From Ekhidna sp. (GTDB taxonomy: Bacteria; Bacteroidota; Bacteroidia; Cytophagales; Cyclobacteriaceae), in assembly GCA_014323825.1 (NCBI GenBank), contig JACONI010000103.1:1-64000 (forward strand): a stretch of DNA of 64,000 nt, written 5' to 3'. Shown in pieces: positions 54,201 through 63,264 of the stretch. Position 1 is the first letter of the stretch; the number at the start of each line of letters is the position of its first letter. The position numbers and the translations under genes were made by a program. The notes under the pieces were generated by a model that worked only from the letters and a program-made list of their open reading frames with translations, was not told the origin of the DNA and did not search any database.

Positions 54201-54464
54201 GGAAGTTGAGATGATTTCATCGATCCCTGCGATTGGGTTAATCGCTTCCTCAACTTTAAGCGTAACACCCTCTTCCATTTCCTCGGGAGAGGCTCCCGGA
54301 TACGAAACTGAGACCGTAATATTCCGATCCGATCTGGTTGGGAAAAAGGACTTTTGTGTTGAAAACATCGCTACCAGGCCACCTATCAGGGTTAAAGCGA
54401 TGAGGATGTTCGCAAGGATTGGAAACTTTACGAAATATTCAATAAGATTTTTAATAAAAGTCAT
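51255..54464 (-). CDS. Efflux RND transporter permease subunit
   Basis: 1069 aa; 'NLIEYFVKFPILANILIALTLIGGLVAM', 'VSYPGASPEEMEEGVTLKVEEAI', 'GILVDDGIVIAENIYAHFE'. Confidence 0.95.
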   Translation of the reverse strand: MTFIKNLIEYFVKFPILANILIALTLIGGLVAMFSTQKSFFPTRSDRNITVSVSYPGASPEEMEEGVTLKVEEAINPIAGIDEIISTSSENVASITIVTLENFDIDDIYTEVKNAVDGINSFPANAEKPIVTKQKQRSTAQWLALTGDVDLKSLKIFAEDIEDELLAFDAISQVNVSGFPPLEISIEVSEQDLLRYNLTFDQVADAVRLNNRDISAGSVKSSSEEILIRSRAKETDAAKISDIVVRSNSDGSELLLKDVAIIKERFSDVPNKAMLDGKQAVFIEVRKLETEDLEKISKRVNNYVDEFNEKNNAVELHMTWDFMSMLNQRLDLLTRNGMVGLLLVLVSLGLFLSLRLSFWVAWGIPSSFLGMFILGAFVGLTINMISLFGMILVIGILVDDGIVIAENIYAHFEKHGNPIKAAVHGTIEVLPAVFTSVTTTIIAFTPLFLLTGGFEFLRDMAIVVCFSLGFSLLEAFFVLPAHLASRRVLKIKKENTRSHKIRSALNGVINHMKINIYGKALAFTMRYRVISVAGILAFMILIVGLLAGGQIRATFFPQIPFNSFNVNIAFKPGEREQKVEAYLKRFEKAIWSTNDKLKIELGTEDNIVNNTFSNIGYSQWESGSHVGNINIFYKELDDYGINQFDLINKIRDEIGPVAEAEKFSIGGGNRWGKPVSIRLLGKNYEELASAKNFLKKELANISGLKEIEDNVPIGRREILFDLRPEAYFLGLTHDEITKQMRQGFFGEEVQRFMKGNDELRVWVRYPDSGRKSISQLEDLKVKTTIGQEFSLTQLADYKIERGVSGIKHYNTSRAVTVEADMVDPFGEVPPILKKIREEIVPNLLAKYPSVTVDYGGQSQESAKAGQEIGLYFGGAFLLIFFIIMITFRSFYQAILIIMMIPLGWFGAILGHGIEDWISPAKELPVSLLSAWGMVALSGVIINDGVIFLAKFNNLVKTEKMTVYQAAYNAGLSRFRPIVLTSLTTVLGLYPLIKETSFQAQFLIPMAVSVAYGVLFGTTIILLFFPVFIIIFNDVRRYAKWLWTGKKPVREEVERVLIDQKRIEEYKESA

Positions 54465-54476
54465 TGTCTTAAAAAG

Positions 54477-55679
54477 TTATGATCCTGCTTTGGCAGATCG
54501 TGTCTCTCCTTCCATTTTTTTATTCTCCCGGCTTTCTCCCAACTCAAGATCAATGTCACGTTGTTCTCTTTTTTCAACGAGCATATTATTGTATGCTCCA
54601 ATTAATGGCTCTACTACCAAATCACTTCCTTCTTCAAGCCCATTAAAGATTGCGTTCTCATCGGTCAATCGAAGCACTTTTACCCGCTTGACTTTTAGGA
54701 GTGAATCTTGCACAATAAAAACTTCGTCTCCGTTGTAAATTGCACTTCTTGGCATAATCATACCATTTGTAATGGTTTCCAAAGGAATAGAGGCCTGAAA
54801 AAACTGACCGTCATAAATACGTTTACCATTTGGCCGGATTGCAATAAAAACGTCTACGGATTGGGTGTTTTGATTTACATAATCACTGATCCTTGCTACA
54901 TTTCCTATCCACGATTGCCGAGTTTCTTCCGAATAAATTTCAACTTCGGAATGAGGAATAATCCATGGAATATCTTTTGTTTCCACAGCCACTTTCAGTT
55001 CATGAACTCCTTTTCTTATGATTTTACCGATGTTGCTCCCCTCATTGACAAAAGACCCGGATTGCAGATTTACCTGGATTAAACTTCCGTTGAATGGCGC
55101 ATAGTACCGATACTTTTCCGAGTTGACCTCAGCACTTTTTATTGAATAGTAAGCTGAATAAATCCCTTGGGTTGCCAGAAAAATTTTCTCCTTATCAGAC
55201 TTTGTTTTTGGGAGCTCCTCAAAAGTTTTTTCAATATCTAAGGCATTGAAGTATTCCTGCCATGGAACGAAATTTTCAGTGAAATCTACTTTGAGATCAG
55301 GTAGAATTCCGGCTAAATCACGAAGGAAATTACTTTTTTGAGCCTTTAGGTTCAACTTTACTTCTTCATCATCTATGTAAAACAGAAGCGTACCTTTTTT
55401 AAAACTTTGCCCCTCTTTTAACTCAATATTCCCGTGGAACATCCTGCCGGAAACTTCAGACAAAAGGTCTAATGCTTGTGCAGTCTCTACTCTCCCGTAG
55501 GTAACAATTTCCGTATTCAGTTTATCATACACTATTGGACGGGTAAGTACGGTCTTCTTAACTATCGGAGGCTTATTAATCTCCGGTGCTTCTTTTTGGC
55601 TCGCAAAAAAGCCGGCGAGCACAAATGCCATTGCAATTATACCAAAGGCAGAACCTGAAATAATTAGTTTTCTTCTCAT
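54477..55679 (-). CDS. Efflux RND transporter periplasmic adaptor subunit (HlyD family)
   Basis: 'VETAQALDLLSEVSGRMFHGNIELKEGQSFKKGTLLFYIDDEEVKLNLKAQKS', 'YAPFNGSLIQVNLQSGSFVNEGSNIGKII'. Confidence 0.93.
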   Translation of the reverse strand: MRRKLIISGSAFGIIAMAFVLAGFFASQKEAPEINKPPIVKKTVLTRPIVYDKLNTEIVTYGRVETAQALDLLSEVSGRMFHGNIELKEGQSFKKGTLLFYIDDEEVKLNLKAQKSNFLRDLAGILPDLKVDFTENFVPWQEYFNALDIEKTFEELPKTKSDKEKIFLATQGIYSAYYSIKSAEVNSEKYRYYAPFNGSLIQVNLQSGSFVNEGSNIGKIIRKGVHELKVAVETKDIPWIIPHSEVEIYSEETRQSWIGNVARISDYVNQNTQSVDVFIAIRPNGKRIYDGQFFQASIPLETITNGMIMPRSAIYNGDEVFIVQDSLLKVKRVKVLRLTDENAIFNGLEEGSDLVVEPLIGAYNNMLVEKREQRDIDLELGESRENKKMEGETRSAKAGS

Positions 55680-55819
55680 CTTGAGTAGTTAGTTCAATGT
55701 ATATATGTAAAAGAGCGAATTAGGTTACACTATTTTTATCTAATATGATGAACGGTTTGATTTAAAGTTAAGCGATAATATGTTCACTTATTCGGTTCTA
55801 TTTTCAACGAATGATAAGA

Positions 55820-56431
55820 TCAGGTCACAATATTCAATTTTGAGATTCGCAGGAAGTTTTCATCAATCAACCAAAGGAAATAAGGGGATATATTAACCAC
55901 TGCACCTGTCAGAGTTGATTTCACATAAAAACGGGTATTTATCTGTTCATTTTCGTTTTTAAGATAATCATTAACCAGATCACCCCTCATGTTTCGAATA
56001 ACGGGTACTTCGGGTATTACCCGAACCCCAAGAAATTCGGAAAGTGCTGCTATGGATTGATTTGCTATGAGGTTCTCAATTTCAGACATAAAATCATGTT
56101 TCATCATTTTCGTCTGCGTGTTTCGCGTAGTGACCACACTCTCAGGAAGATTTACTTTGTTTATCAAGTCCATTTCGTGGTTATTAATCACGAAATAGAG
56201 TGCACCATTAATTTCCCCCCGAAACGCAACCCTCATAAGGTTTACTTTAAATCTTCCGAGATCATCAAACTCAGAAATTTTTTTAATAGGCCCTAATCCA
56301 AATCCCATGATTTTTGGCTTTATACGAATCTTTAGCATTTGTTCCATGGATACCGCTGCTCTATATAATGATTCCAGGATTATATCCTCAATAATTTCTA
56401 TGTGTACCTGAGATAATTCTTCTTTATTCAC
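55820..56431 (-). CDS. CheC/CheX-like domain protein
   Basis: 'FRGEINGALYFVINNHEMDLINKV...HDFMSEIENLIANQSIAALSEFLGVRVIPEVP' resembles the CheC phosphatase helix ExxN and fold order. Confidence 0.5.
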   Translation of the reverse strand: MNKEELSQVHIEIIEDIILESLYRAAVSMEQMLKIRIKPKIMGFGLGPIKKISEFDDLGRFKVNLMRVAFRGEINGALYFVINNHEMDLINKVNLPESVVTTRNTQTKMMKHDFMSEIENLIANQSIAALSEFLGVRVIPEVPVIRNMRGDLVNDYLKNENEQINTRFYVKSTLTGAVVNISPYFLWLIDENFLRISKLNIVT

Positions 56432-56744
56432 TTATCCGTTTTTTCGAGTTTTTGACAGCCCGATAAAATTAATAAATATAAAAGATATTAAATAAAATAA
56501 CCATGAAATCATTCAGAGTAATCTCCTCCCAAGGCTAAAATGCTATGTTGAAAAAATAGCCCGGAATTAAATACGATGAAGAATATGGAATTGCTGACTT
56601 TAAATAAGTTTAAAATTTTTGAGTTTTTTTAATATATCGCGTTATATAGATAAAATACAGAATTTAAAGATGAAGTAATCATCTTAGTAAAGTTAAAATT
56701 TACTGTAATGAAACCTCATTCGTTTTTTATCGTTATTAAATATT

Positions 56745-57215
56745 GTGAAAAACCTGGCTTTTGTTTTGATGACTTCAATTTCGCTCTTTGCATATTCTCA
56801 AAAAGTAGAGATAATTGATGTAGAGGATTTACAAGAAAAGATGCTTCATACCAAAAGTCAATTAACCGTATTCAATTTTTGGGCTACCTGGTGCAAACCT
56901 TGCATTAAGGAACTTCCTTATTTCGATGAAGTTGGGGAAAAGGAAAATGTAAAGGTTTATCTGGTGAGTCTGGATTTTCGGGATCAACTGGAAAGAGTAA
57001 AGTCTTTCGTAGCAAGGAATTCCGTGCAATCAGAGGTATTATTCTTAAACGAAAAAAACCCGGAAGCCTACGTGGAAAAAGTGAGTAAAGAGTGGACCGG
57101 AGCTATTCCGGCAACTTTGTTTGTAACAAATTCAGGAAAAGCATATTTTTACGAAAATGTTTTTACAAAAGAAAATTTAGAAAAAACCGTAAATAAACAT
57201 TTAAACTTAAATTAA
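56745..57215 (+). CDS. TlpA-like thioredoxin family protein
   Basis: GTG start, signal peptide, 'QLTVFNFWATWCKPCIKELPYFDEVGEKENVKVYLVSLDF' (WCKPC active site). Confidence 0.93.
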   Translation: MKNLAFVLMTSISLFAYSQKVEIIDVEDLQEKMLHTKSQLTVFNFWATWCKPCIKELPYFDEVGEKENVKVYLVSLDFRDQLERVKSFVARNSVQSEVLFLNEKNPEAYVEKVSKEWTGAIPATLFVTNSGKAYFYENVFTKENLEKTVNKHLNLN

Positions 57216-57232
57216 TAATAATATTACGAGTT

Positions 57233-57856
57233 ATGAAAAGAACACTTATTCTCCTTTTAGGAGTTTTGGCTGTTGCAGCCATATTATTCATGAATGCATC
57301 AAAACCATTACCAGGCTATGAAGTAGGAGATTATGCCTCAGATTTTGATTTGCCTGATGTGAATGGAAAGACCGTTTCCATGTCTGATTATACGGATGCT
57401 AAAGGTTTCATCATCATATTTACCTGCAATACATGTCCTTATGCAAAAGCGTATGAGTCAAGAATAATTGCCCTTGATAAAAAGTATTCCGGTAAGGGGT
57501 TCCCTGTTATAGCTATCAACCCTAACGACCTGGAAAAACAACCGGGGGATTCTATGGAAGAGATGAGAAAGAGAGCGAAAGATAAAGCGTATACTTTCCC
57601 TTACCTTAGAGATGACAGTCAGCAAGTTGCAAAAGCTTTTGGTGCAACTAAAACGCCTCATGTGTTCGTACTGAATAAAGAAGATAATGATAAATACAGA
57701 GTAGAATTTATCGGAGCAATTGATGACAGTGCAAATGATCCTTCGGATGTTTCAGAAACGTATGTTGAAGATGCTATTGACGCATTACTTTCAGGAAAAA
57801 AACCATCAAAGACAGAAGCAAGAGCCATAGGATGTTCCATTAAGTGGAAAAGCTGA
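57233..57856 (+). CDS. Thioredoxin-like / AhpC-TSA redoxin family protein
   Basis: 'EVGDYASDFDLPDVNGKTVSMSDYTDAKGFIIIFTCNTCPYAKAYESRIIALDKKYSGKGFPVIAINPND'. Confidence 0.92.
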   Translation: MKRTLILLLGVLAVAAILFMNASKPLPGYEVGDYASDFDLPDVNGKTVSMSDYTDAKGFIIIFTCNTCPYAKAYESRIIALDKKYSGKGFPVIAINPNDLEKQPGDSMEEMRKRAKDKAYTFPYLRDDSQQVAKAFGATKTPHVFVLNKEDNDKYRVEFIGAIDDSANDPSDVSETYVEDAIDALLSGKKPSKTEARAIGCSIKWKS

Positions 57857-57877
57857 AATTTAAAACATGGAAAGTAC

Positions 57878-57906
57878 GAAAAAGCCCCGACCGGGGCTTT
57901 TTTATT
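57878..57906. terminator. Bidirectional terminator
   Basis: AAAAAGCCCCGACCGGGGCTTTTTTA between convergent genes. Confidence 0.85.
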
Positions 57907-57911
57907 TAAGT

Positions 57912-58211
57912 TTAATGTGCAAGTAATTTCTCTTTATGTTTTTTGAGTTGTCTTCTCAGGCTTTCTACTGCTGCATCCACGCCTGCTTCGAATGACTTTG
58001 ATTTCTGTTTTGAGAAGAACTGATTTTTAGGCCCGTTTAATTTTATTTCAACAATTTTATTCTCTTTAGAATTATCATTTTCTACGCGTAGGAAAACTTC
58101 TCCATCTATAATCCTATCGTAAAATGTCTCAAGTTTATCTACTCTTTTCCGGATAAAGTTAAGCAGCTTGATGTCTGCGTTGAAGTGAATAGAATGCATT
58201 TGCAATTTCAT
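57912..58211 (-). CDS. hpf: Ribosome hibernation-promoting factor, HPF/YfiA family
   Basis: 'MKLQMHSIHFNADIKLLNFIRKRVDKLETFYDRIIDGEVFLRVENDNSKENKIVEIKLNGP...SKSFEAGVDAAVESLRRQLKKHKEKL'. Confidence 0.94.
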   Translation of the reverse strand: MKLQMHSIHFNADIKLLNFIRKRVDKLETFYDRIIDGEVFLRVENDNSKENKIVEIKLNGPKNQFFSKQKSKSFEAGVDAAVESLRRQLKKHKEKLLAH

Positions 58212-58236
58212 ATAATTACTTTTTAAAGGTTAAACA

Positions 58237-59112
58237 TTAGGCTTTAGGATGCGCCTGATTGAACGCTTCCTTCAACTTTTCTATTGAATTATGGGTATAT
58301 ACCTGAGTGGCTGCCAAACTAGTATGTCCCAGAAGATCTTTTACAGCATTCAAATCCGCACCTTTATTCAATAGATGGGTCGCAAAGGTGTGTCTCAGTA
58401 CATGCGGGCTTTTTTTACTCTGGGTAGTTACAAGGGAAAGATAAGACTTGATCTTTCTGTAAATAAACATTGGATACAAAGGCTTACCAGCGTCTGTTAA
58501 GAGCAAAAATGTACTTCCCATTCCCTCTGTTTTTTTAAGATTTAAATACTTTCTTATTAGTTGTATTAACGAATTATTAACGGGTAAGATGCGTTCTTTA
58601 TTTCTTTTTCCTAAGACTCTGATGGTATTTTCATAAAAATTAATATCATTGTCCTTCAAGTTCTTTAGCTCGGCAAGTCGAATACCTGTACTGTAAAATA
58701 ACTCAAGTAATAATTTATCCCTTTGACCCTCAAAATCCGGATTATACTCAATCGAATCAAGGAGTAAACTGACTTCTGATTCCTTTATAAATGATGGTAG
58801 TTTTCTGTCTGTTTTAAGTGGTTTTAACTCTTCTGCGGGATTGGCCTCCAGGTATTCACGAGCAACTAAAAACTTATAAAAAGATTTTAATGTGGCAATT
58901 TTACGATTTACTGACACAGGACTAAGCTCTAAATCAGTAAGTTCAACGATCCAGCTACGCAAGTGGACATGCTTTACTTCATCAAAATCTGAAATTTCAA
59001 ATTCAGCTTTTAGATAACTCTGAAACTGTTCTAAGTCTCTCTTGTAAGCAATCAATGTATGACCACTATAGCGTTTTTCTGAGGAGAGATATTTAAGAAA
59101 GAACCGGATCAT
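58237..59112 (-). CDS. xerC: Tyrosine recombinase XerC
   Basis: 'GHTLIAYKRDLEQFQSYL', 'LLELFYSTGIRLAELKNL', 'SPHVLRHTFATHLLNKGADLNAVKDLLGHTSLAATQVYTHNSIEKLKEAF'. Confidence 0.94.
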   Translation of the reverse strand: MIRFFLKYLSSEKRYSGHTLIAYKRDLEQFQSYLKAEFEISDFDEVKHVHLRSWIVELTDLELSPVSVNRKIATLKSFYKFLVAREYLEANPAEELKPLKTDRKLPSFIKESEVSLLLDSIEYNPDFEGQRDKLLLELFYSTGIRLAELKNLKDNDINFYENTIRVLGKRNKERILPVNNSLIQLIRKYLNLKKTEGMGSTFLLLTDAGKPLYPMFIYRKIKSYLSLVTTQSKKSPHVLRHTFATHLLNKGADLNAVKDLLGHTSLAATQVYTHNSIEKLKEAFNQAHPKA

Positions 59113-59186
59113 AAACAACACCATCTCAGGAATGAGATGAGTGCTAACTTAATCATTTCTTTGACAAAAAGATGAAGTACGGTTAA

Positions 59187-59381
59187 TTATTTATTTTCCT
59201 CTGCTCTCAAGTGTTGTATATACTGCGCTTTCCTGACCTCTTCTCTCCTTTTCACTGATGGTTTCGTGAAGTGAGTTCTAAATCTCAACTCTCTGAGAAC
59301 ACCCGTTTTTTCAAACTTCTTTTTATATCTTTTAAGCGCTCTCTCTATTGATTCGTTTTCTTTAACGTTAACAATTAGCAT
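59187..59381 (-). CDS. rpsU: 30S ribosomal protein S21
   Basis: 'MLIVNVKENESIERALKRYKKKFEKTGVLRELRFRTHFTKPSVKRREEVRKAQYIQ'. Confidence 0.96.
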   Translation of the reverse strand: MLIVNVKENESIERALKRYKKKFEKTGVLRELRFRTHFTKPSVKRREEVRKAQYIQHLRAEENK

Positions 59382-59437
59382 TTTGAAAATATTAATGAAG
59401 GGCAAATATAGAACCCCATTTCATAGATTCCAAACTA

Positions 59438-60604
59438 TCAGGCCAGCAACGCCCTGGCAATCACAACTTTCTGAATCTCTGATGTCCCTTCTCCAATTGT
59501 ACAAAGTTTTGCATCTCTGTAATACTTCTCCACCGGGTAATCTTTTATGTAACCATATCCTCCAAATATCTGAACGGCACTATCCGCAATTTCAACTGCG
59601 GTCTCCGAAGAGTAAAGTTTGGCCATGGCCGACTCTTTTGTTACGCTTTTGGCCAGGTTTTTTAGCTCGGCAGCATTGAAAGTAAGCTGCTTTGCGGCCT
59701 CAATCTTAGTAGCCATTTCCGCCAGCTTAAATGAAATACCCTGAAATTGGGAAATTGACTTCCCAAATTGCTCACGCTCCTTAGCGTACTGAACAGCAGC
59801 TTCAAATGCACCTTCTGCAATTCCACAGCTTAATGCTGCGATAGATATTCTCCCCCCATCTAAAACACTCAGGGATTGTACAAACCCATCTCCAACTTCC
59901 CCTATCAGATTTTCTTCAGGAACACGACAGTCTTCAAAAATCATTTCAGCAGTTTCTGAAGCACGCATCCCCAACTTATCTTCTTTTCTTCCTTTTTTCA
60001 ATCCGGGATTACCTCTTTCCACAATAAATGCGCTGGCATTTCTCGAAGTATTCGAATCACCCGTTCTTGCAATGATCACGGCAACGTCTCCGGAGTTCCC
60101 GTGGGTAATGAAATTTTTAGCTCCATTAATTATCCACTCATTTCCTTCTTTCACTGCGGTTGTTTTCATATTACCGGCATCAGAACCGGTGTTCGGCTCC
60201 GTCAGTCCCCAGGCACCAATCCATTCAGCGGTGGCTAACTTTGGCAAATAGTGGCTTTTTTGGGATTCATTGCCATGCTGCAAAATATGTCCGGTGCATA
60301 ATGAATTATGAGCCGCCATTGAAAGACCAATTGATCCGTCCACTTTCGCAAGTTCTATGATCGCAGTAACATATTCATGATAGCCAAATCCCGATCCTCC
60401 GTATACCTGAGGAACCAAAACACCCATCAATCCTAGCTCACCCATCTTTTTAAACAAATCAAGCGGGAAATGCTGGGAATTATCCCATGTCATGCTATAA
60501 GGAGTCATTTCTCTTTCAGAAAATTCTCTCACCATCTGGGAAATCATTTCTTTATTTTCAGAAACAAACTCCGAAATGGGAGCATTGAAAACGTCTTTTG
60601 ACAT
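59438..60604 (-). CDS. Acyl-CoA dehydrogenase
   Basis: '[38 protein letters not shown]', '[40 protein letters not shown]'. Confidence 0.96.
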   Translation of the reverse strand: MSKDVFNAPISEFVSENKEMISQMVREFSEREMTPYSMTWDNSQHFPLDLFKKMGELGLMGVLVPQVYGGSGFGYHEYVTAIIELAKVDGSIGLSMAAHNSLCTGHILQHGNESQKSHYLPKLATAEWIGAWGLTEPNTGSDAGNMKTTAVKEGNEWIINGAKNFITHGNSGDVAVIIARTGDSNTSRNASAFIVERGNPGLKKGRKEDKLGMRASETAEMIFEDCRVPEENLIGEVGDGFVQSLSVLDGGRISIAALSCGIAEGAFEAAVQYAKEREQFGKSISQFQGISFKLAEMATKIEAAKQLTFNAAELKNLAKSVTKESAMAKLYSSETAVEIADSAVQIFGGYGYIKDYPVEKYYRDAKLCTIGEGTSEIQKVVIARALLA

Positions 60605-60744
60605 TAATTTTATTAATTTAAATTAATATTAAAAACATAAAAGTAAAAAGATTTGTTTGATACAGGGTATTATTCAAGAATCTTAAAGACAATTTGATTT
60701 ATTTAATTTTTATCTTTCTGTCAACATTATTTAGCTAATAAACA

Positions 60745-62058
60745 ATGAAAATAGCCGTAGTTGGAACCGGATATGTAGGCTTGGTAACAGGAACTTGCTT
60801 CGCAGAAACCGGAAATCATGTAACGTGTATTGATATTAATGAGCAAAAAGTTGAGAGGCTTTCCAATGGCCAAATAACTATCTACGAGCCGGGGTTACAG
60901 GTTCTGTTTGAAAGAAATGTAAGACAAGGTCGTCTTGACTTCACTACCCGTTTAAAAGAAGGTATTAAGGGTGCTGAGATAATCTTTTTAGCATTACCTA
61001 CTCCACCGGGAGAAGATGGATCTGCAGATTTAAAATATGTTCTTGGCGTTGCTGAATATCTTGGTCCTTTACTTGAAGACTATACAGTCATCGTAGATAA
61101 AAGCACTGTTCCCGTTGGAACTGCAGAAAAAGTGACTGAAAAGGTAAAAGCAGGGGCAAAAGTTGAATTCGAGGTTGTTTCAAATCCTGAGTTTTTGAGA
61201 GAGGGGGTTGCGGTAGAAGATTTCATGAGACCCGACAGAGTAGTCATCGGCGCTGAATCCGAGAGAGCTGTCAGACTAATGAATCAATTGTATGCTCCCT
61301 TTGTAAGACAAGGTAACCCAGTCATCTTCATGGATGTAAGATCCGCCGAGCTTACAAAGTATGCTGCAAATTCATTTCTGGCTACTAAGATTACTTTCAT
61401 GAATGAGATCGCAAACCTTTGTGAATTAATGGGAGCAGATGTGGATATGGTTAGGAAAGGAATTGGAACGGACTCAAGAATTGGAAGAAGATTCTTATTT
61501 GCCGGAATCGGATATGGTGGAAGCTGTTTCCCGAAAGATGTTCAGGCGTTAGCTAAATCCTCCAATGAAGTCAACTACGATTTCAGGATATTGAATGCTG
61601 TAATGGATATTAATCATACACAGAAACAAAAAATGATCGAACCATTAAAGGCTTATTTTGATGGGGATTTGTCCGGCAAAACAATCGCAGTGTGGGGGCT
61701 TGCTTTCAAGCCATACACAGATGATATTCGTGAGGCACCGGCTCTTGAAAACATTACAACGTTACTGAGTCTTGAGGCTAAAGTTAAGGCATACGATCCC
61801 GAAGCGATGGAAAATGTGAAGGAAGTTTTTGGAGATAAAATCACGTTTTCGAAAGATGAGTACGATGTGCTGGATGGAGCAGATGCACTCATGATCATGA
61901 CTGAATGGCCAATTTTCAGAACCCCGGCGTTTGATCGGATTAAAGAGAAATTGATAAATCGGGTGATTTTCGATGGTAGAAATTTGTATGACCCGGAGCA
62001 AATTGCTAAACTTGGATTCGAATATTATAGTGTAGGTCGAAAAACTATTAAATCCTAA
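60745..62058 (+). CDS. ugd: UDP-glucose 6-dehydrogenase
   Basis: 'MKIAVVGTGYVGLVTGTCFAETGNHVTCIDIN', 'GYGGSCFPKDVQALAKSS', 'VWGLAFKPYTDDIREAPALENI'. Confidence 0.96.
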   Translation: MKIAVVGTGYVGLVTGTCFAETGNHVTCIDINEQKVERLSNGQITIYEPGLQVLFERNVRQGRLDFTTRLKEGIKGAEIIFLALPTPPGEDGSADLKYVLGVAEYLGPLLEDYTVIVDKSTVPVGTAEKVTEKVKAGAKVEFEVVSNPEFLREGVAVEDFMRPDRVVIGAESERAVRLMNQLYAPFVRQGNPVIFMDVRSAELTKYAANSFLATKITFMNEIANLCELMGADVDMVRKGIGTDSRIGRRFLFAGIGYGGSCFPKDVQALAKSSNEVNYDFRILNAVMDINHTQKQKMIEPLKAYFDGDLSGKTIAVWGLAFKPYTDDIREAPALENITTLLSLEAKVKAYDPEAMENVKEVFGDKITFSKDEYDVLDGADALMIMTEWPIFRTPAFDRIKEKLINRVIFDGRNLYDPEQIAKLGFEYYSVGRKTIKS

Positions 62059-62078
62059 GCCCCTCCATAAGAAAGTGA

Positions 62079-62108
62079 AAAAGTTCTGATTAAGAAATCA
62101 GGACTTTT
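62079..62108. terminator. Bidirectional terminator
   Basis: AAAAGTTCTGATT-AAGA-AATCAGGACTTTT between convergent genes. Confidence 0.7.
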
Positions 62109-62855
62109 CTACTGTTCGTTAAGTGTCCAGTCGTAATCCTTCCAGGCGATTTTAGCATCCTTTTCAAGCCGGAGAGGAGCATATTGATTTAAGTATTCAA
62201 TAAGCGTCCCGTCGTTATTGAAGTCCTCTCCATACCAGTTAAAAATCTTTGATAACTCCGCTTTCTTAGTGTTCTTAAAATCGTTCTTCTCAACATCCGC
62301 TAAAAACTCAGTGGCCGCTTTACTTAACAGACTCTCCAAATTCTCCGAAGTAAACGCACTGTTCTGAAGTTTTGGACAGGAAACTGCGGCACATACCAAA
62401 GCAAAGTGTATTCTGGGCTCATCAAACACCTTTCTTATTATGCCGTGTTCAATATCGTTCAGGTTATATTCCTTCCCCCCAACATTTATAAACCTAATAT
62501 CCCAGGCAGTGCTAACAAAAGGAATTTTAATCACGGAACCTATATCCTTGATGCTTTTGACCGGATAATGGGTCAATATGAGTTCAAGAGTAAAAGCATT
62601 GTAAGCATTTATCCAAAAAGCAAGCTTTTGATTATTTGTCCATGATGCTTGCGGAGGGTTAGCCTCAAGAACTTCTAAATAAGATTTCAGCTTGGATCTT
62701 TCTGTCCGGAGGTCTTTATAGTTGACCATTCCATTTTCATCAACATATTTCCGAAGTAATTCATCATAAGATTTATGAGAAACCCCCGGCTGAGCTGACA
62801 AACCGGAAACAATAACAAACGGTAACGAATACAACAGTAGTTTTTTCATGTTCAT
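62109..62855 (-). CDS. DUF547 domain-containing secreted protein
   Basis: 'SYDELLRKYVDENGMVNYKDLRTERSKLKSYLEVLE...AFWINAYNAFTLELILTHYPVKSIKDIG...FALVCAAVSCPKLQNSAF'; signal peptide from MNMKKLL. Confidence 0.9.
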   Translation of the reverse strand: MNMKKLLLYSLPFVIVSGLSAQPGVSHKSYDELLRKYVDENGMVNYKDLRTERSKLKSYLEVLEANPPQASWTNNQKLAFWINAYNAFTLELILTHYPVKSIKDIGSVIKIPFVSTAWDIRFINVGGKEYNLNDIEHGIIRKVFDEPRIHFALVCAAVSCPKLQNSAFTSENLESLLSKAATEFLADVEKNDFKNTKKAELSKIFNWYGEDFNNDGTLIEYLNQYAPLRLEKDAKIAWKDYDWTLNEQ

Positions 62856-63184
62856 TGGAATTACATCAATAGCTAGATAACGAAATAAAATGAATTGAGG
62901 TTTATGCTTGGTTAATGTTCTCACAATTCTTCACGAAAGAAACACCAAAAAACGGTGGCTGTGCCTGATATAACAACGAGAGGTTTTCATATCCTTCTCC
63001 AAATGTAATTGCTTTTATTAAATCTAAGCGTTTAAATAATGTGAGCTCGGTGTAATTATCTACTTCAAAGAGGTAGTATTAACCCATTGTGCGTCTTGAA
63101 ACAATTATTCCCTTTCAGTATCAGCACAGTAACCACTCCTTTTTAAATTTATCTACATTTTTAGTAAAAAAAAATAGACGACCC

Positions 63185-63216
63185 CTTGACAATTAAATAT
63201 TTTTATACTTACTTTG
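63185..63216 (+). promoter_or_regulatory. Putative promoter upstream of the poly-C lipoprotein locus (-33 cTTG, N20, -7 TTACTTTG)
   Basis: CTTG at 63185-63188, 20-bp spacer, TTACTTTG at 63209-63216 (imperfect match to TTTG / TAnnTTTG), 49 bp upstream of ATG 63265. Confidence 0.45.
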
Positions 63217-63264
63217 TATTTTTATAAAAAAGGGTTTAACCTTGCAACTGAAATAATTTTTTTT

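Noticed and set aside
58237-59124. XerC considered as an invertase/phase-variation recombinase or integron integrase
   Set aside because: Sits in the ordinary rpsU-xerC-hpf neighbourhood and has housekeeping XerC sequence; no inverted repeats flanking promoters seen nearby.
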